From: Chryseobacterium oryctis
GTDB lineage: Bacteria; Bacteroidota; Bacteroidia; Flavobacteriales; Weeksellaceae
NCBI RefSeq assembly: GCF_025971925.1
Contig: NZ_JAPDHV010000006.1
Coordinates: forward strand, 62,001 to 126,000
Direction of reading: 5' to 3'
Length of the DNA: 64,000 nucleotides
Shown here one piece after another: positions 61,868-64,000 of this stretch (positions are counted from its first letter, which is position 1; every line of letters begins with the position of its first letter). The notes under the pieces are model-generated. The model worked only from the letters and a program-made list of their open reading frames with translations. It was not told the origin of the DNA and ran no database searches. The position numbers and the translations under genes were made by a program.

Positions 61868-62860
61868 CTATTCCCCACGATGACTGCTAAGATCCACAGA
61901 AACACCAATTTGATTTACATTTGAAGAATTATGATATCTGATATGAGCATAGTCTAAACGGAATCTTGAAATTTTAATTCCAAAACCTCCCGAAAGACCT
62001 GAAAAGTTTCTTTGATCTGCTACAGCAAGTTCATTCCCTCTCTTTACATTATATCCTAATCTTATATTGAAATTTTTCTCAGGAAACAGTTCTGCACCTA
62101 CTGAAAAATGATCTGCAATTTTCCTTCCGACATTTACTTCCTGTCCGTTTACATTATATTCCGAAGAAATATCAAACTTTTGCAAATCATGAGCTGTAAC
62201 AGTAATAGCAAGAGGAATTGCCTTCAAAATTTTTGTATATCCTAAATCTATTCTAAAAGGAAGATTTTCTCTTGTTCCGTTGAAAGATTTAAACTGATAT
62301 CCAAAGTTTCTTAAAACTAATGAAGCGACTTCTTTACTTTTCTTATTATGATAAGTAATACCTGCGCTACCTGCAATAGCAGAAGAAGTATAATTATCAA
62401 TTTTTGAAGTGATGAAGTTTAGTCCACCTCCGATTGTCCAGTCTTCTTCAAACTGATAAGCATATCCGGCTCCAATGGCTACATCTGAAGCGGAAAAAGT
62501 TCCGTTTTCAAAACCACTTTCATCCGTTCTTGGTATACTTCCATAACTCATGTACCGTGCATTGACAGTAGCCATATGACCATTATCAAAATCTTTGGCA
62601 TAAGCAATTGTTCCGTATTTAGAGTCTGCCAAATAAGCCGCTCCGTTGATTGAAAGCTGTTTGTCTGAATCTTTATTCAACAAAGCAGGGTTTGCAATAG
62701 CAAATGATGCATCATAATCTCTTATAGTAATTGCATCTCCGCCTAAAGCAGCCTGTCTGGCAGATACAGGAATATTTAGGAAAGGATAAACATTTGTTCC
62801 CGTTTGTGCAAAAGAAACAATTCCTGATAGAAATAATGAAAAAATGACAATTTTCTTCAA
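61868..62860 (-). CDS. porQ: Type IX secretion system protein, PorQ-like
   Basis: 330 residues with a signal peptide (SGIVSFAQT) and an FadL/PorV-like barrel: the mature N-terminus ARQAALGGDAITIRDYDAS and the repeated beta strands up to RLDYAHIRYHNSSNVNQIGVSV. PorQ and PorV are related; length and the adjacency to cmk favour PorQ. It helps export or surface sorting of proteins carrying C-terminal domains such as the GEVED protein at 35561. Confidence 0.72.
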   Translation of the reverse strand: MKKIVIFSLFLSGIVSFAQTGTNVYPFLNIPVSARQAALGGDAITIRDYDASFAIANPALLNKDSDKQLSINGAAYLADSKYGTIAYAKDFDNGHMATVNARYMSYGSIPRTDESGFENGTFSASDVAIGAGYAYQFEEDWTIGGGLNFITSKIDNYTSSAIAGSAGITYHNKKSKEVASLVLRNFGYQFKSFNGTRENLPFRIDLGYTKILKAIPLAITVTAHDLQKFDISSEYNVNGQEVNVGRKIADHFSVGAELFPEKNFNIRLGYNVKRGNELAVADQRNFSGLSGGFGIKISRFRLDYAHIRYHNSSNVNQIGVSVDLSSHRGE

Positions 62861-62965
62861 TTCAGTTTATTATTAATGCAAAAATAATTCTTTTTCGTAC
62901 TTTTCAAAATATTTCCTACATTATTTATACTTAAATATTTTTCTTTTATCAATATTTTTAATGAT

Positions 62966-62973
62966 TATATTTG
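62966..62973 (+). promoter_or_regulatory. -7 element upstream of pyrH
   Basis: TATATTTG matches TAnnTTTG; 52 bases before the ATG. The -33 position is AT-rich without TTG. Confidence 0.4.
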
Positions 62974-62998
62974 CAAAGTCAAATTTTTGACAAGCTAA

Positions 62999-63733
<735 letters not shown>

Positions 63734-63803
63734 TTAAGACTTTACTACTACTTATCAATCAACAATTATATAAATGTGTAACCTTTCAAATTTTTATTAT
63801 ATA

Positions 63804-64000
63804 ATGGAAGAATTAGATCTTATATTAGAATCTGTAAAGCAGGACATGGAGGCAGCTGTAAAGCACTTGGATCATGCATTTCAAAGAATTAGAGCAGGAC
63901 GTGCTTCTACAACAATGGTTCAGGATGTGATGGTAGAATATTATGGAGCAATGACTCCCATCAACCAGGTTGCTAACGTTTCTATTCCGGATGCAATGAC
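63804..64000 (+). CDS. frr: Ribosome recycling factor, 5' part (runs past the window)
   Basis: 65 codons are visible from the ATG at 63804. VKHLDHAFQRIRAGRASTTM is the RRF helix 1 signature and VEYYGAMTPINQVANVSI the following strand. Splits post-termination ribosomes with EF-G. The order pyrH-frr is conserved in bacteria. Confidence 0.95.
   Translation, partial: MEELDLILESVKQDMEAAVKHLDHAFQRIRAGRASTTMVQDVMVEYYGAMTPINQVANVSIPDAM

Overview
The window looks like chromosomal DNA of a flavobacterium, most probably Chryseobacterium or a close Weeksellaceae relative. The reasons are low GC content, TAnnTTTG-type -7 promoter elements in place of a sigma-70 -10 box, few Shine-Dalgarno sites, type IX secretion features (a PorQ-like protein and a C-terminal sorting domain), a TamL-type lipoprotein, many signal peptides ending in AQ, and a small double-glycine peptide of the kind common in Chryseobacterium. 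No prophage, plasmid gene, insertion sequence or CRISPR array is visible. Genus is inferred from these traits, not from a search.

Layout. 1-7 kb: 3' part of an acyl-ACP desaturase, a small HAD protein, map with a methyltransferase, a guanidinium/SMR exporter next to a Crp-type regulator, a secreted protein, era and a DoxX protein. 7-21 kb: an unlisted 53-residue bacteriocin-like peptide divergent from a secreted S9 peptidase, a HAD protein, a Crp-type regulator, MATE efflux, a sigma-54 activator without a DNA-binding domain, YggS, a polysaccharide deacetylase, a copper locus (thioesterase, HMA-AraC regulator, CopA with four extra metal-binding modules), an RRM protein and a PAP2/BlaI pair. 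21-35 kb: pyruvate dehydrogenase E1 alpha and E2, a lolD-L,D-transpeptidase-radC-acyltransferase operon, FkbM methyltransferase, soluble pyrophosphatase followed by a membrane pyrophosphatase fused to an OmpA domain, aminotransferase, M28 peptidase, VOC protein and a small endonuclease V-like protein. 35-42 kb: a T9SS cargo protein, two envelope proteins, tRNA-Arg(CCT) and uvrA.

42-46 kb holds the most striking structure. A TonB-dependent receptor gene is cut in two, with the N-terminal part on + and the C-terminal part on -. Inverting about 2.6 kb (42971-45574) at a shared TGTA restores at once the full receptor frame and the missing start and signal peptide of a second gene. This is a clean two-ended inversion that currently breaks both genes.

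46-52 kb is a fatty-acid beta-oxidation operon (marR-fadN-fadA-fadE order) with two TATGCATGCATA operators before marR. A four-helix-bundle gene flanked by perfect 18-bp inverted repeats sits inside it. 52-64 kb: iron-chelate ABC genes, a TlpA-like lipoprotein, a PaaE-like reductase, a SanA/DUF218 protein, TamL divergent from and overlapping a TrmH-family methyltransferase, a YtxH/holin-like/unknown envelope cluster, cmk, porQ, pyrH and the start of frr.

Functionally this is mostly core genome: lipid and acetyl-CoA metabolism (desaturase, PDH, fad operon), envelope building and secretion (LolD, TamL, PorQ, deacetylase, L,D-transpeptidase), stress and metal handling (CopA, efflux pumps, YtxH) and nucleotide or translation housekeeping (cmk, pyrH, frr, era, map). 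The accessory signals are the peptide gene, the hairpin repeats, the four-helix cassette and the inversion.
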